64,000 bases of DNA from Bacillus sp. FJAT-29814 (GTDB lineage Bacteria; Bacillota; Bacilli; Bacillales; Cytobacillaceae), in the NCBI RefSeq assembly GCF_001510715.1, contig NZ_LMTJ01000002.1, positions 62,001 to 126,000 of the forward strand. The letters run 5' to 3'. Below the pieces are notes generated by a model. That model was not told the DNA's origin. It did no database searches and saw only the letters and a list, made by a program, of their open reading frames with translations. Below are positions 52,887 through 61,277 of the stretch, piece after piece. The first letter of the stretch is position 1, and each line of letters starts with the position of its first letter. Made by a program: the position numbers and the translations under genes.

Positions 52887-53195
52887 ATGGATAAATCGAT
52901 TTGTCCCCGATTTGAAAAAGCCATGGGAATGTTAAGCCAAAGATGGACTGGCATGATCATTTATCAGCTTTTACTTGGTCCCCAGCGTTTCTGCAATATT
53001 GAATCTTCCATTGGCATAAGTGGAAGAGTGCTTTCTGAACGGTTGAAGGATTTAGAGAACGAAGGAATTGTGAAGCGCGAAGTTTTCCCAGAAACTCCTG
53101 TTCGTATTGAATATTCTTTAACAGAAAAAGGCAAGGCCTTAGAACCTTTAATGAGAAGTATAGAAACTTGGTCACATACTTGGTTGAATGAATAA
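52887..53195 (+). CDS. HxlR-family redox-sensing regulator (CatR/YodB-like)
   Basis: 102 residues. The sequence aligns along its length with CatR/YodB of B. subtilis: CPRFEKAMGMLSQRWTGMII, SGRVLSERLKDLENEGIVKREVFPETPVRIEYSLTEKGKALEP. The Cys at position 6 corresponds to the quinone-sensing Cys of those repressors. The start is ATG 52887, nine bases after AAGGAG; the frame open to 52854 has no ribosome site. A TATAAT at 52859-52864 suits its -10. Probably represses the divergent FMN reductase. Confidence 0.88.
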   Translation: MDKSICPRFEKAMGMLSQRWTGMIIYQLLLGPQRFCNIESSIGISGRVLSERLKDLENEGIVKREVFPETPVRIEYSLTEKGKALEPLMRSIETWSHTWLNE

Positions 53196-53197
53196 AT

Positions 53198-53238
53198 GAA
53201 AGTAACCGCCCCATTAGAAGCGGTTACTTTCTTTTTTT
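53198..53238 (+). terminator. Terminator after the HxlR regulator
   Basis: GAAAGTAACCGC pairs with GCGGTTACTTTC, followed by seven T. Confidence 0.85.
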
Positions 53239-53264
53239 ATCATGAGACTAACCAGGCAAACATT

Positions 53265-54101
53265 TCATTGTAAAGATTGAGTATCTCCTGCAATCAACTT
53301 CCGCTTGGACTTAAATTTGCGCTTTCCAAAATAATAAACAGGAACGATGATGACAGCCCAGATGGCAAAATAGTTAAGGATGACAAGGAATGGGTTGCTG
53401 CTGCCGTTATGGCTCTCTATTCCCTCTCTCCTATGAAATTTTTCTCCATGAAACTCTCCATCAGGCCGTCCATGTTTCACATCCGTCTGATAAACTGAGG
53501 TCCCATTAGTTGGGGCCTCCCACCTTTGCTCCATTTGTTTTGGCATGAAATCCCCGCGATTGGCAGAGGCTGTTGAAGCAAACCACTGAATTCCGCCTGC
53601 CAGAATGGTGAGTGATAGGACGACAGGAACCAGGATACCCTTTCTGACCTTACCTTCCTTCGTTTTAAATGCTTTTTTGCAAATCGTCATGACCCATTGC
53701 CAATGCAAGGCAATATGAAGGCCGACTAGGACCAGCGTAGCGTCAGCGAATAAACCATGGAGTCCACGCAACCAGCGGCTCCCCTGGATAGCAAGACCTG
53801 GAAAAACAACCCGCGAAATAAAAATCCCAGTGATGATGACACCTGCCATCGCGATTAATAGCAATACGTTTAACATATAACCAAATCGCGTCTTATTGGG
53901 AAGTTTGGAATCAAGAATCTTTTTGGTTGTATTAACAACCCAGCGATAATTTAATCCGATGTGAATAAGGATCGCAACTCCGATTACAGTGCCGGCAATT
54001 TCATGGAACGGCAATCCGTCCAAGACTCTCGGATTCATCAGCAAAACAAAAGTAACAGCCATCAGCAAGTCTAAAACAATTTTTATATAATTCTTTTTCA
54101 C
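53265..54101 (-). CDS. DUF4405-type cytochrome b-like membrane protein
   Basis: 278 residues. Four or five membrane helices with His pairs (FHEIAGTVIGVAILIHIGLNYRWV; LHGLFADATLVLVGLHIALHWQWV) typical of di-haem cytochrome b-type DUF4405 proteins, then an extracytoplasmic loop (RRE/His-rich) and a final helix. It would carry electrons across or to the membrane; partner unknown. The start is GTG 54101, seven bases after GGAGG. A 180-base gap and a hairpin separate it from the next minus-strand gene. Confidence 0.82.
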   Translation of the reverse strand: MKKNYIKIVLDLLMAVTFVLLMNPRVLDGLPFHEIAGTVIGVAILIHIGLNYRWVVNTTKKILDSKLPNKTRFGYMLNVLLLIAMAGVIITGIFISRVVFPGLAIQGSRWLRGLHGLFADATLVLVGLHIALHWQWVMTICKKAFKTKEGKVRKGILVPVVLSLTILAGGIQWFASTASANRGDFMPKQMEQRWEAPTNGTSVYQTDVKHGRPDGEFHGEKFHRREGIESHNGSSNPFLVILNYFAIWAVIIVPVYYFGKRKFKSKRKLIAGDTQSLQ

Positions 54102-54237
54102 GTCAATTCCTCCAAACTTAATGGTTCAAGCTTAACTGCCTTTATATTAGTTGGGGAATCTTAATAAATCCTTAAGATACTTTGGGCACTTTTAAAAAAT
54201 ATGTTGCTTTAACCTATAAGAGGCGAATTTTGAAATA

Positions 54238-54280
54238 AAAAAATAACCCCCTTTATTGTAGGCGGTTACTTTTTATTTAT
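54238..54280 (-). terminator. Imperfect terminator after the GlsB/YeaQ-like gene
   Basis: AATAACCCCC pairs imperfectly with GGCGGTTACTT; T-rich after it on the plus strand and on the minus strand. Confidence 0.5.
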
Positions 54281-54286
54281 AAAAAT

Positions 54287-54541
54287 TTAATCAAAAAGCC
54301 TTGTAATAATTCCGCCAATAATGACAACTACGATGGCACCGAGCAAAGCCGGCAATAACGAAACTCCCCCTATCACCGGTCCGAACGTTCCAAACAGATA
54401 CTCGCCAAGCCATGCCCCGACAAATCCAGCAAAGATGGCCGCCGCCCAGCTGCCCGGCATTTTCAAAGGTGACAGCTTTTCCGCAACAGTCCCAATGACG
54501 AACGCTATAATGACAGCCATGAGAAAAGAAGTAATGGTCAT
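54287..54541 (-). CDS. GlsB/YeaQ/YmgE-family membrane protein
   Basis: 84 residues, three membrane helices with small Gly-rich motifs (GSWAAAIFAGFVGAWLGEYLFG; VIGGVSLLPALLGAIVVVIIGG). Small stress-response membrane proteins related to transglycosylase-associated proteins; role unknown. Start: AAAGGGGTTGTTCAG then ATG. Confidence 0.87.
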   Translation of the reverse strand: MTITSFLMAVIIAFVIGTVAEKLSPLKMPGSWAAAIFAGFVGAWLGEYLFGTFGPVIGGVSLLPALLGAIVVVIIGGIITRLFD

Positions 54542-54713
54542 CTGAACAACCCCTTTTTGTCATTTTATTCAAGAATTGTCCAATTGGTTCGAGAGCAATC
54601 AGGTATGTTTATATATAAGTAATTTCCTTATTCATTTAAAGAAAGTTCATATTATTTCATTTTTGCACTAGTATTTGGTGGTAAAATTATGAAAAACAGA
54701 GGAGGAATTTTTT

Positions 54714-54872
54714 ATGTCTAGTATAATGGGGTTATTCTCATTATTTATTGTAACGGGAGTACCTGTGGCTATAATTTTTCTATTAGTATTGATTTATCAA
54801 ATAAAAAAGAATAGCGAAATTCAAATTGAGCAAAACAAAAAGATTATTCAACTGTTAGAAAAAAGTCATTGA
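54714..54872 (+). CDS. Small single-pass membrane protein (52 aa)
   Basis: ATG at 54714 is preceded by a strong AGGAGG nine bases upstream, and the frame runs to TGA at 54872. Residues about 8-30 (FSLFIVTGVPVAIIFLLVLIY) are a membrane helix, followed by a short charged cytosolic tail (QIKKNSEIQIEQNKKIIQLLEK) that reads as a helix. It is too short to identify by motif. The perfect ribosome site and regular helix pattern argue that it is a real gene. Confidence 0.6.
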   Translation: MSSIMGLFSLFIVTGVPVAIIFLLVLIYQIKKNSEIQIEQNKKIIQLLEKSH

Positions 54873-54961
54873 GGCAACTAGGCGGCTTTGCGGGTATTTT
54901 TTAAATCTCCCTTTGGCTATCACAATCTAGAACTATTGCTTAAAGGTTGGTAGGAAACCAA

Positions 54962-55810
54962 ATGAAGAAGTTAAAATATTGGAGAGTTGCGGCGGTTATA
55001 GGGCTGCTGATCGGCATAGTATATTGGTGGGCAACATCCTTGGTGAAAGACTTAAAGGACCCGTTGAACAAAGCTGACGTGTTTGTATACAGCGATAACG
55101 GCATACTTCATTGGTTTGAACTGACTAGCAGAAGTGGGAAAGTTAAAGGAAAACTTCACCAACTGAGATTAATAGAAAAAGTCGGAAAAGCACCGTCTAT
55201 GGAAGAGAAAATATATCCCGTGACCGGAGAGACTACCAAAAAAGGATATACATTTGTGGTGAATAAAGACGGGAACCTAAAATCATATGAGGCTTGGTTT
55301 TCTGGTCCGCATCTCTCAGTACGTATGCAAGTAGAACAAGACAGCATACTATACAATCCCGTTAATCAGGAAGAACTCAGTGGGTACGTGAAGGCCCTAA
55401 AAGATTATAACACGGAAGAAAAGGAAAATAAGCAACGAAGACAATTTTTTGACGAGCTACGTAGTGTAATCGGATTTCTTTACGTAGACGAGAACGATTT
55501 GTTCAAATTGTTCATCAAAATCGACGAAGCCTTAATCGAAGGCGAATTGACAGGTTCCCTTCTCATGATGGATAGTAATGGGAAAGAAACCAGGTATGCA
55601 TTAAAGGGTATAACAGATGGACAGATGTTGAGGCTCTTCGCCACAGTAAACGGAGAAACAACCAAGCTGGAAGGCCATTTTCATGAGGGTGCAGCTGAAT
55701 TCGACTTGTCATTTTGGACGGCAGACAAAAAACTGACGTTTCATGCCGTAACCGAAAAAGAGTTTAACCAGAGTTACGAGAAGCAAAAGAATAATTCGGC
55801 AACAGAATGA
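54962..55810 (+). CDS. Hypothetical exported or membrane-anchored protein
   Basis: 282 residues. One N-terminal hydrophobic segment (about 7-25, VAAVIGLLIGIVYWWATSLV) then a large extracytoplasmic domain with beta-rich pattern (FVYSDNGILHWFELTSRSGKVKGKLHQLRL). No family recognised. The start is ATG 54962 with GGTAGGAAACCAA before it; a longer TTG frame exists. A good terminator follows. Confidence 0.7.
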   Translation: MKKLKYWRVAAVIGLLIGIVYWWATSLVKDLKDPLNKADVFVYSDNGILHWFELTSRSGKVKGKLHQLRLIEKVGKAPSMEEKIYPVTGETTKKGYTFVVNKDGNLKSYEAWFSGPHLSVRMQVEQDSILYNPVNQEELSGYVKALKDYNTEEKENKQRRQFFDELRSVIGFLYVDENDLFKLFIKIDEALIEGELTGSLLMMDSNGKETRYALKGITDGQMLRLFATVNGETTKLEGHFHEGAAEFDLSFWTADKKLTFHAVTEKEFNQSYEKQKNNSATE

Positions 55811-55816
55811 GCCTAT

Positions 55817-55852
55817 AAAAAAACCGCTTGGAGATGCACCCAAGCGGTTTTT
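55817..55852 (+). terminator. Terminator
   Basis: AAAAACCGCTTGG pairs with CCAAGCGGTTTTT. Confidence 0.85.
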
Positions 55853-55962
55853 AGTGCTTTCTTAATAGACGGTTCATTTTTTAACTCATAATATCATACA
55901 ACATTGGTTTGTTTTCAATAAATTTCTACTTCCAGCCAAGCGACAGAGATATTAGAACGTCT

Positions 55963-56331
55963 CTAAAGGATTGCATTTGCAATGAGTTTGTCAAATTTAC
56001 GTATGTCGACACCTTTTTTTAGATTGACTTTTATGTGGCCCGCTCTGGTCCACAATTCAACCTCTGCATTTACGTCAAAAAAACTACCCGCATTTTCTGT
56101 TGACCACATATTAATCGATGAATATGGCAGTGAATAGATTTCTACCTTTTTTCCGGTTAATCCTTGAGCGTCTCTTACGATTAACCTCTTATTCGTGAAA
56201 ATCGCACTGTCACGAATTGTTTTATAAGCAGCAACCGCCACCTCCCCATTCACTAATAGTTCATTTACATCATTTGGTATCGGACATTCAGAGATGAAAG
56301 TCCATTGCAAAATATCCTGGGTTGCAGCCAT
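55963..56331 (-). CDS. PH-domain protein (bacterial PH/YvlB-like)
   Basis: 122 residues. A bacterial pleckstrin-homology-like domain is visible: LLVNGEVAVAAYKTIRDSAIFTNKRLIVRDAQGLTGKKVEIYSLPYSSINMWSTE, with the usual beta-strand repeats and a C-terminal helix. Function in bacteria not established. Start: ATAGGAGGTTTTTTA then ATG. Confidence 0.78.
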   Translation of the reverse strand: MAATQDILQWTFISECPIPNDVNELLVNGEVAVAAYKTIRDSAIFTNKRLIVRDAQGLTGKKVEIYSLPYSSINMWSTENAGSFFDVNAEVELWTRAGHIKVNLKKGVDIRKFDKLIANAIL

Positions 56332-56445
56332 TAAAAAACCTCCTATTTTAATTTATCATTTACATAAGTTCTGTAAATATATGCTAAAACCTTTTTTTAC
56401 CTATGGAAAGAAAACGCAAAATTACAAGGGAACCGAGCCAATCCC

Positions 56446-56958
56446 CTATTTCATCGACTTCTCATCAAATCTATAAAACTCCAACTTTCCATCCGCTAAC
56501 CAAAACTCCAAAGAGATTTTTCTTTTTTTGTCGACATATCCAACAATGTCAAACCCTTGCTCCGAGCGTGTATAATGGTGTTTTTCATACTTTCTGATTA
56601 CATCTTCCTTAGTATCGCCAATGTGAATCCCTTTTGCTGTTGGCAACCCTTGATCGGTAATGATGAATCGGCTGATCCTTCCTGCTTGATCAGTAGCAAT
56701 TTCTACTCCATCCCTTAATAAATAGTAATTATATTTTTCAACATCTCGGCTTTTTTCCGTAGGTATCTCGTACTTTTTGGTGACTTTGTTGCTTTTAATA
56801 TTATCCCCCACATAAATTCCTTCAATATTCTCATGACTTAAATCGGTTGAACTCGTTATCAGTTGATGAAAGCCCCGGGGAAAAGTATTTTCAAAAAAAA
56901 TGATAAAAACCATTAGAACGATTCCAGATGCGATCAAAATAAGGGGTATTCTTTTCAT
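56446..56958 (-). CDS. Hypothetical membrane-anchored protein
   Basis: 170 residues from ATG 56958, which follows AAAGGGAGATCACGA; the frame continues upstream over a repeat array and is not used. One N-terminal helix (about 5-22), then a soluble domain with a repeat-like pattern KIGDTKEDVIRKYEKHHYTR (about 110-130, GIHIGDTKEDVIRKYEKH). No family recognised. The three TATATAGAAT repeats lie 15-58 bases upstream. Confidence 0.6.
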   Translation of the reverse strand: MKRIPLILIASGIVLMVFIIFFENTFPRGFHQLITSSTDLSHENIEGIYVGDNIKSNKVTKKYEIPTEKSRDVEKYNYYLLRDGVEIATDQAGRISRFIITDQGLPTAKGIHIGDTKEDVIRKYEKHHYTRSEQGFDIVGYVDKKRKISLEFWLADGKLEFYRFDEKSMK

Positions 56959-56972
56959 TCGTGATCTCCCTT

Positions 56973-57016
56973 TATATAGAATTAATATGTATATAGAATT
57001 TCTATGTATATAGAAT
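56973..57016. repeat. Three TATATAGAAT repeats at 17-base period
   Basis: TATATAGAAT at 56973, 56990 and 57007, exactly 17 bases apart. In the minus direction they lie in the promoter region of the hypothetical gene at 56446. Confidence 0.7.
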
Positions 57017-57117
57017 ACACCCTGTTTTACCATTTTTCAACAGATTAATTCTAAAACCGTTTATGTAATTCAAAAAAATTGTAAAATATGAGTAATACAT
57101 ATAAGTGGGTGAAGCAG

Positions 57118-57345
57118 ATGGACAGATGGGAATATAAATCTATCAAGTTTAAACCAGGCGGATTTTTCGGAGGAAAGCTGGATGAAAGTGAATTCGAAAA
57201 TGAACTCAATGAGTACGGAAACAAAGGCTGGGAATTGATTTCTTGCTTTGATACCAGTTTTGGCCAAGGCACCTCGAGAGAAGTCATTGCTGTGATGAAA
57301 CGAAAAAAAATTAGGACTAACAATGAAAAAATACCTATTACTTAG
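57118..57345 (+). CDS. DUF4177-family protein
   Basis: 75 residues from ATG 57118 (GGTGAAGCAG upstream; an ATG at 57088 has no ribosome site). WEYKSIKF...FENELNEYGNKGWELISCFDTS...VIAVMKRKK is the DUF4177 pattern. Soluble, function unknown. It overlaps the downstream lipoprotein gene by 23 bases. Confidence 0.75.
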   Translation: MDRWEYKSIKFKPGGFFGGKLDESEFENELNEYGNKGWELISCFDTSFGQGTSREVIAVMKRKKIRTNNEKIPIT

Positions 57346-57664
57346 TATTACTACTGCATTGTTATTAATCGGATGCAGCCATAATCTACCTATTTACGAA
57401 GATGACAGAAACTTTGATACGACAATCATCAATGGAACTGAATATGCTCTGCAAAAATTAAGTTATAATGGCCAAACGTACATTTCCGAACCAGAACAGT
57501 TTATGAACCCTGATGACTATGACCGCTTTAAGCTTGGAAGACAAATTGGAAAAACTCAAGACAGTATGCAAATTTATGAAGTGAAAAACGATAAGAAACG
57601 TATCGCCATGTGTGGTTTCATGTTTCCAGCAACATTTTATAAATTGAGTGAAAGTGAAAAATAG
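57323..57664 (+). CDS. Small lipoprotein, hypothetical
   Basis: 113 residues. Signal and lipobox LLIGC (Cys about 18), then a domain with no known family (YEDDRNFDTTIINGTEYALQKLSYNGQTY). ATG has GGA eight bases before. It overlaps the DUF4177 gene and may be translated with it. Confidence 0.6.
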   Translation: MKKYLLLSITTALLLIGCSHNLPIYEDDRNFDTTIINGTEYALQKLSYNGQTYISEPEQFMNPDDYDRFKLGRQIGKTQDSMQIYEVKNDKKRIAMCGFMFPATFYKLSESEK

Positions 57665-57681
57665 CCATATGGATAATTTAA

Positions 57682-57719
57682 GAAAACCACCCTGCTTTCG
57701 ATGGCTTCGGGTGGTTTTA
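57682..57719 (+). terminator. Terminator after the lipoprotein
   Basis: AAAACCACCC pairs with GGGTGGTTTT around a 16-base loop. Confidence 0.7.
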
Positions 57720-57803
57720 CCGTGTTTTTGACTGTTTTTTCAACCACAATAAAATTATTATTTCTCTCCCAATATTTGAGTGTCGCCAGTAGCATTGTTT
57801 AAA

Positions 57804-58421
57804 TTAGTTGTCCATTTTTATGGTGAATTCAAAACCAGTCAGCTTTGTATTGTAGGGTGTTTTAGTTTCTTGAAAGACTAATTTTGTTTTAGACAAGTCG
57901 TCTGGTAAGGGCGGCGATACAATAAAAGTGTATGAGGTATGTCCTCCTGAACCGCCCCCACCTTCATTTCGACAGTCGTAATCGGTCCCTTTTCCATCGT
58001 CGACGGAAAGGCTAAACCAGTTATGGTCCAAAAAATCCCTCGGGTTTTCATCGGAATCATCCACATCAATCGTAAGGTGAACCACACTGGCATTTTGGAA
58101 TTGACGGATAAATGTTACGGTGTAAAACAAATCATCCTTTTCAAATGATTTTAAGATCGGAATATTTTTAACAAACCCTTCTGGCTCTACAATAGGTTTA
58201 AATAATTCCTCGTTATAAAAATGGCCAAAAACGCCATTTAAGAAGAGCTCATATAAATCATATTTACTTGACCACTTGTTTATAAGTTGTTCGGTAGGAA
58301 AACCAGGATTATTATTTGTAAGGTCCTTCCGTTTCTTGATTAATTCACATATTTGCTCATCAATGTCCTCAATTCGAGTATCATAATGTTCTGTTGGTGG
58401 TTCAAATCCCATTCGTTTCAT
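57804..58421 (-). CDS. Hypothetical protein
   Basis: 205 residues, soluble, acidic. The N-terminal 30 residues (DTRIEDIDEQICELIKKRKDLT) are a coiled helix like chorismate-mutase-type or sortase-linked stalks; a beta-rich domain with many Asp follows (TIDVDDSDENPRDFLDHNWFSLSVDDGKG; GGGGSGGHTSYTFIV). Family unknown. Start: AGGAGGCGGAAAAT then ATG. Confidence 0.6.
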   Translation of the reverse strand: MKRMGFEPPTEHYDTRIEDIDEQICELIKKRKDLTNNNPGFPTEQLINKWSSKYDLYELFLNGVFGHFYNEELFKPIVEPEGFVKNIPILKSFEKDDLFYTVTFIRQFQNASVVHLTIDVDDSDENPRDFLDHNWFSLSVDDGKGTDYDCRNEGGGGSGGHTSYTFIVSPPLPDDLSKTKLVFQETKTPYNTKLTGFEFTIKMDN

Positions 58422-58434
58422 ATTTTCCGCCTCC

Positions 58435-58638
58435 TTATATATTTTTGTTTAAGGCTCGCTTTATATCAATAAAACCTACAGTTCCACAAATGAAAACCCC
58501 TAATGCCAAAATCACGGTAAAAAACCAATTATCTCCCCAACTTACCACTACACTATACAAACAAGCCAATGCCGTGATGGACGCGGCATATGTCGCTCTC
58601 CATTTTTTTAATTTTTGAGACATTCCATTACTCATCAT
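58435..58638 (-). CDS. Small membrane protein, hypothetical
   Basis: 67 residues from ATG 58638, six bases after TGGAGG (three consecutive ATG codons; any may be used). Two hydrophobic segments (ATYAASITALACLYSVVVSW and WFFTVILALGVFICGTVGFI) mark it as an integral membrane protein. It lies 13 bases before the hypothetical gene at 57804 in the same direction and may be co-transcribed with it. Confidence 0.55.
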   Translation of the reverse strand: MMSNGMSQKLKKWRATYAASITALACLYSVVVSWGDNWFFTVILALGVFICGTVGFIDIKRALNKNI

Positions 58639-58698
58639 CATTTTCCTCCAAACAGCGAGCATGGTCTAACCATCACAACAACTTCTCTTCTTTATTTT

Positions 58699-58722
58699 CT
58701 TTTTCTTTTTCTTTTTCTTTTT
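58699..58722. repeat. Hexanucleotide repeat (CTTTTT)x4
   Basis: Four perfect CTTTTT units upstream of the small membrane protein gene (in the minus direction, GAAAAA units). Copy number at such sites can change by slippage. Confidence 0.8.
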
Positions 58723-58780
58723 GTCCCCGTGTCGTAAACGAATCGTCAACTTGATTTTGATTAGGAATTACTTCAATATC

Positions 58781-60052
58781 CTACAAATCGTCTAATGCGA
58801 TTACTTCACCGCTCGAAGCATTCACTCCAAACTGGCAATCTAATTTCCCGCATAAAACATATTGTTTTCTGCCAAAATCATAAACATAATAAGGCTTTAG
58901 TTCAACCTGATCTTTTAGTTTTTCATATGCTACTTCTCTCGAAATCATGATTGGGTCAGGGGTTTGGAACTGCTTAAACATATCCAACATCAGTTTGTTG
59001 TCCATGTAATTTACGGCCCTAAGGTTGTTTGTATCAATTATGACCATGAGTTTCCGTTGAAACACATGCTGACTTTTTTTATTTGCTCTTAAACTGGCAT
59101 GAATGTATCCTTTTTCACGATGGAGCGTTTTTAGCACCCATTTCCCCGTATCATTTGGATATTCCTGGCGTAAAAAGTTTGTCACTTCATTTATACATTT
59201 CTCTTGTTCTACTTTTGTGATGGGAAATGTTTCGGGTGATGGTTCCAAAGAGAACGCCTCGTCTGCCGATACTTCCTCGATCCATTTTATTTCCTTTCTG
59301 TCAAACGGGCGATCTAACGGTTCATCCCAATGAATGGTTTTGTTGATTTTTAAATAGGAATTGACATCTGCCATGATTTCGAATGGAATGGTCGATTCCC
59401 CATCATTTTCCACAAAAATCTCCTCCACCGCATAAATAGGAATTAATCTTTCCTGTTCATATGAAGGACAATGAATCAATTTCAATTGCTCTCTTGCTAT
59501 GAGTTCTATTTTTTCAAGGGATAGTGAATAGTTTTCTTCCCTAATCAATTCTTTAGAAGGAAATTGACCATAGGCAGAGAAAGAGGTGAGCTTCCCTTCT
59601 GAGTCGAATTTCACTTCTATAGAACCAGCAGGTGACAAAGCCACTCCTTCAAAGCACTCGATAAATTGGAGTTCCCCTTCATCTTCTTTTTGTATTTGAA
59701 ATTGTTTCCCATATAGTAGCCCTGTTTCTTGTTCGACCCATTCGATTATTTTCTTTGTATCCAGATTGGCAAACGTAATCCCATCTTTGGCGTATGTCTT
59801 GCCCAACACAAATATAGCACTCTCAAACTTACGGGTATTCACATTGATCTCAATACTTGCTGTACCTTCAGGATTCGAGTCATCATCCTCCTGTTCCATT
59901 TCATGGTTAGGGAACCACTCCATCCATAATGTATAGCTAGTATCATTGAAGAAGTTTACCTTTCGCGAAAGGCCATGGCGTTTTAAGTAATAGTTACCTA
60001 ATCCAAACTTTTCCTTGGTAATTTCAATTAATTCTTGTATTCTACTATCCAA
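58781..60052 (-). CDS. YcdB/YcdC-domain (PepSY-related) protein
   Basis: 423 residues. N-terminal SRIQELIEITKEKFGLGNYYLKRHG and repeated IEWVEQETGLLYGK / YEKLKDQVELKPYYVYDFGRKQYVLCGKLD patterns fit the YcdB/YcdC family, which consists of PepSY-like repeats and is often exported; I see no signal here. The start is TTG 60052, nine bases after CAGGAG; an in-frame ATG at 60073 lacks a ribosome site. Function unknown. Confidence 0.6.
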   Translation of the reverse strand: MDSRIQELIEITKEKFGLGNYYLKRHGLSRKVNFFNDTSYTLWMEWFPNHEMEQEDDDSNPEGTASIEINVNTRKFESAIFVLGKTYAKDGITFANLDTKKIIEWVEQETGLLYGKQFQIQKEDEGELQFIECFEGVALSPAGSIEVKFDSEGKLTSFSAYGQFPSKELIREENYSLSLEKIELIAREQLKLIHCPSYEQERLIPIYAVEEIFVENDGESTIPFEIMADVNSYLKINKTIHWDEPLDRPFDRKEIKWIEEVSADEAFSLEPSPETFPITKVEQEKCINEVTNFLRQEYPNDTGKWVLKTLHREKGYIHASLRANKKSQHVFQRKLMVIIDTNNLRAVNYMDNKLMLDMFKQFQTPDPIMISREVAYEKLKDQVELKPYYVYDFGRKQYVLCGKLDCQFGVNASSGEVIALDDL

Positions 60053-60272
60053 TTTCCTATCTCCTGGTAACATTAAAACGTAAAAAAACGTACACTTATC
60101 GTAAAATGGCTACCAGGTTTCACCTCCTTATTTATTTTAACATAATTATCCAATTGCATTTCTTATATATGTAAGAAAGGCTACTATTTTAGCAGCCTGA
60201 TCATCATGAAAGAAAGCATTCATTTGATTAGTACTTTTTTAGTATTTCATAAACGCCCCTTCAAATAAGTAA

Positions 60273-61277
60273 CTACTCTTTATCCTCCAACTGCCAATTC
60301 CACAATTCTACTTCGCCTAGCTGCTCCCCTTGGATAAATGATTCATCCTTCAGTTTTAATAATTCCTTCACGGGCCCCGTTACAACAGCACCATATACGG
60401 TAAATCCCTTCTCTTTTAAATATTGATATTTTTGCTTTAAATGCCCAAGACCTAAAAATTGCTCATAATAGCTTTGGGGCTTATTTAACAGCTCCTCCAT
60501 ATTTTTCAACATTAATTGTTCGCTTTCGGTAAGGGTATCCTCATCCAATCGATTCATTCGTAACGACTCATGATAATTTTTATCATGTTCATTTCCGCCT
60601 GTTAGACCAATTAAATCAGAAATAATTATATCTTCATTTCCACCCCAGCCAGATGGTTTGTAATCGACAAACTCACCTGTATACAAAGGCATCCATAAAA
60701 TATTGATATCGTACTTTCCTAGAGACTCAATTAGTTGTTTTGACTCCATAAAACTAGTCGTGGAAAAAGCTAACTCCCCAACAGTTCCTTCAGGAAGTTT
60801 TTCTAATGTTTCCCATACATTCGGCGAAGTATTAGCTTTAAGCTTTCTTTCAGTACGTGGATCTACCGGTAACGAAAAAGAAAAATCATTCAGTTGTTTG
60901 CGCCCGGGATGTGAAAATGAAATGGATGAAATGCCGGCAATTCGCTTCGTCAGCGTCGCTTGACCAATGACCTTGTCATCATATCCTACCTTTTTGATTA
61001 AGTTATACGATAATTTTTTCGTTCCGAAAAACGTCATATTTTCATCTTCAAAGTCAAAGTCTCCGCGTACATTCGGTACAGTCCATTCTAATGCCAGTTT
61101 CGAGTAATACGCATTTTCACCTGATATATTGAGTTTATCCGCAATAATATTTATCAAGATCATGTATCCGGAATAGATTAAAAAAACTAAAATCAATATG
61201 CGAAGAATTCTAAAGCTTAATGTAAATCGGGATTTCCTTAATATTCGTTTTTCCAAATCTTTATTCCATTCTGTCAT
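60273..61277 (-). CDS. Membrane anti-sigma factor (Sigma_reg_N/C type)
   Basis: 334 residues. Cytosolic N-terminal (1-22), one membrane helix (about 23-45), then an extracytoplasmic domain with the Sigma_reg_C pattern. The ATG at 61277, five bases after AAAGGGTGG, overlaps the last 17 bases of the sigma gene. Together with the sigma factor it forms a signal-transduction pair; SigM/YhdL-like family architecture is plausible. Confidence 0.8.
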   Translation of the reverse strand: MTEWNKDLEKRILRKSRFTLSFRILRILILVFLIYSGYMILINIIADKLNISGENAYYSKLALEWTVPNVRGDFDFEDENMTFFGTKKLSYNLIKKVGYDDKVIGQATLTKRIAGISSISFSHPGRKQLNDFSFSLPVDPRTERKLKANTSPNVWETLEKLPEGTVGELAFSTTSFMESKQLIESLGKYDINILWMPLYTGEFVDYKPSGWGGNEDIIISDLIGLTGGNEHDKNYHESLRMNRLDEDTLTESEQLMLKNMEELLNKPQSYYEQFLGLGHLKQKYQYLKEKGFTVYGAVVTGPVKELLKLKDESFIQGEQLGEVELWNWQLEDKE

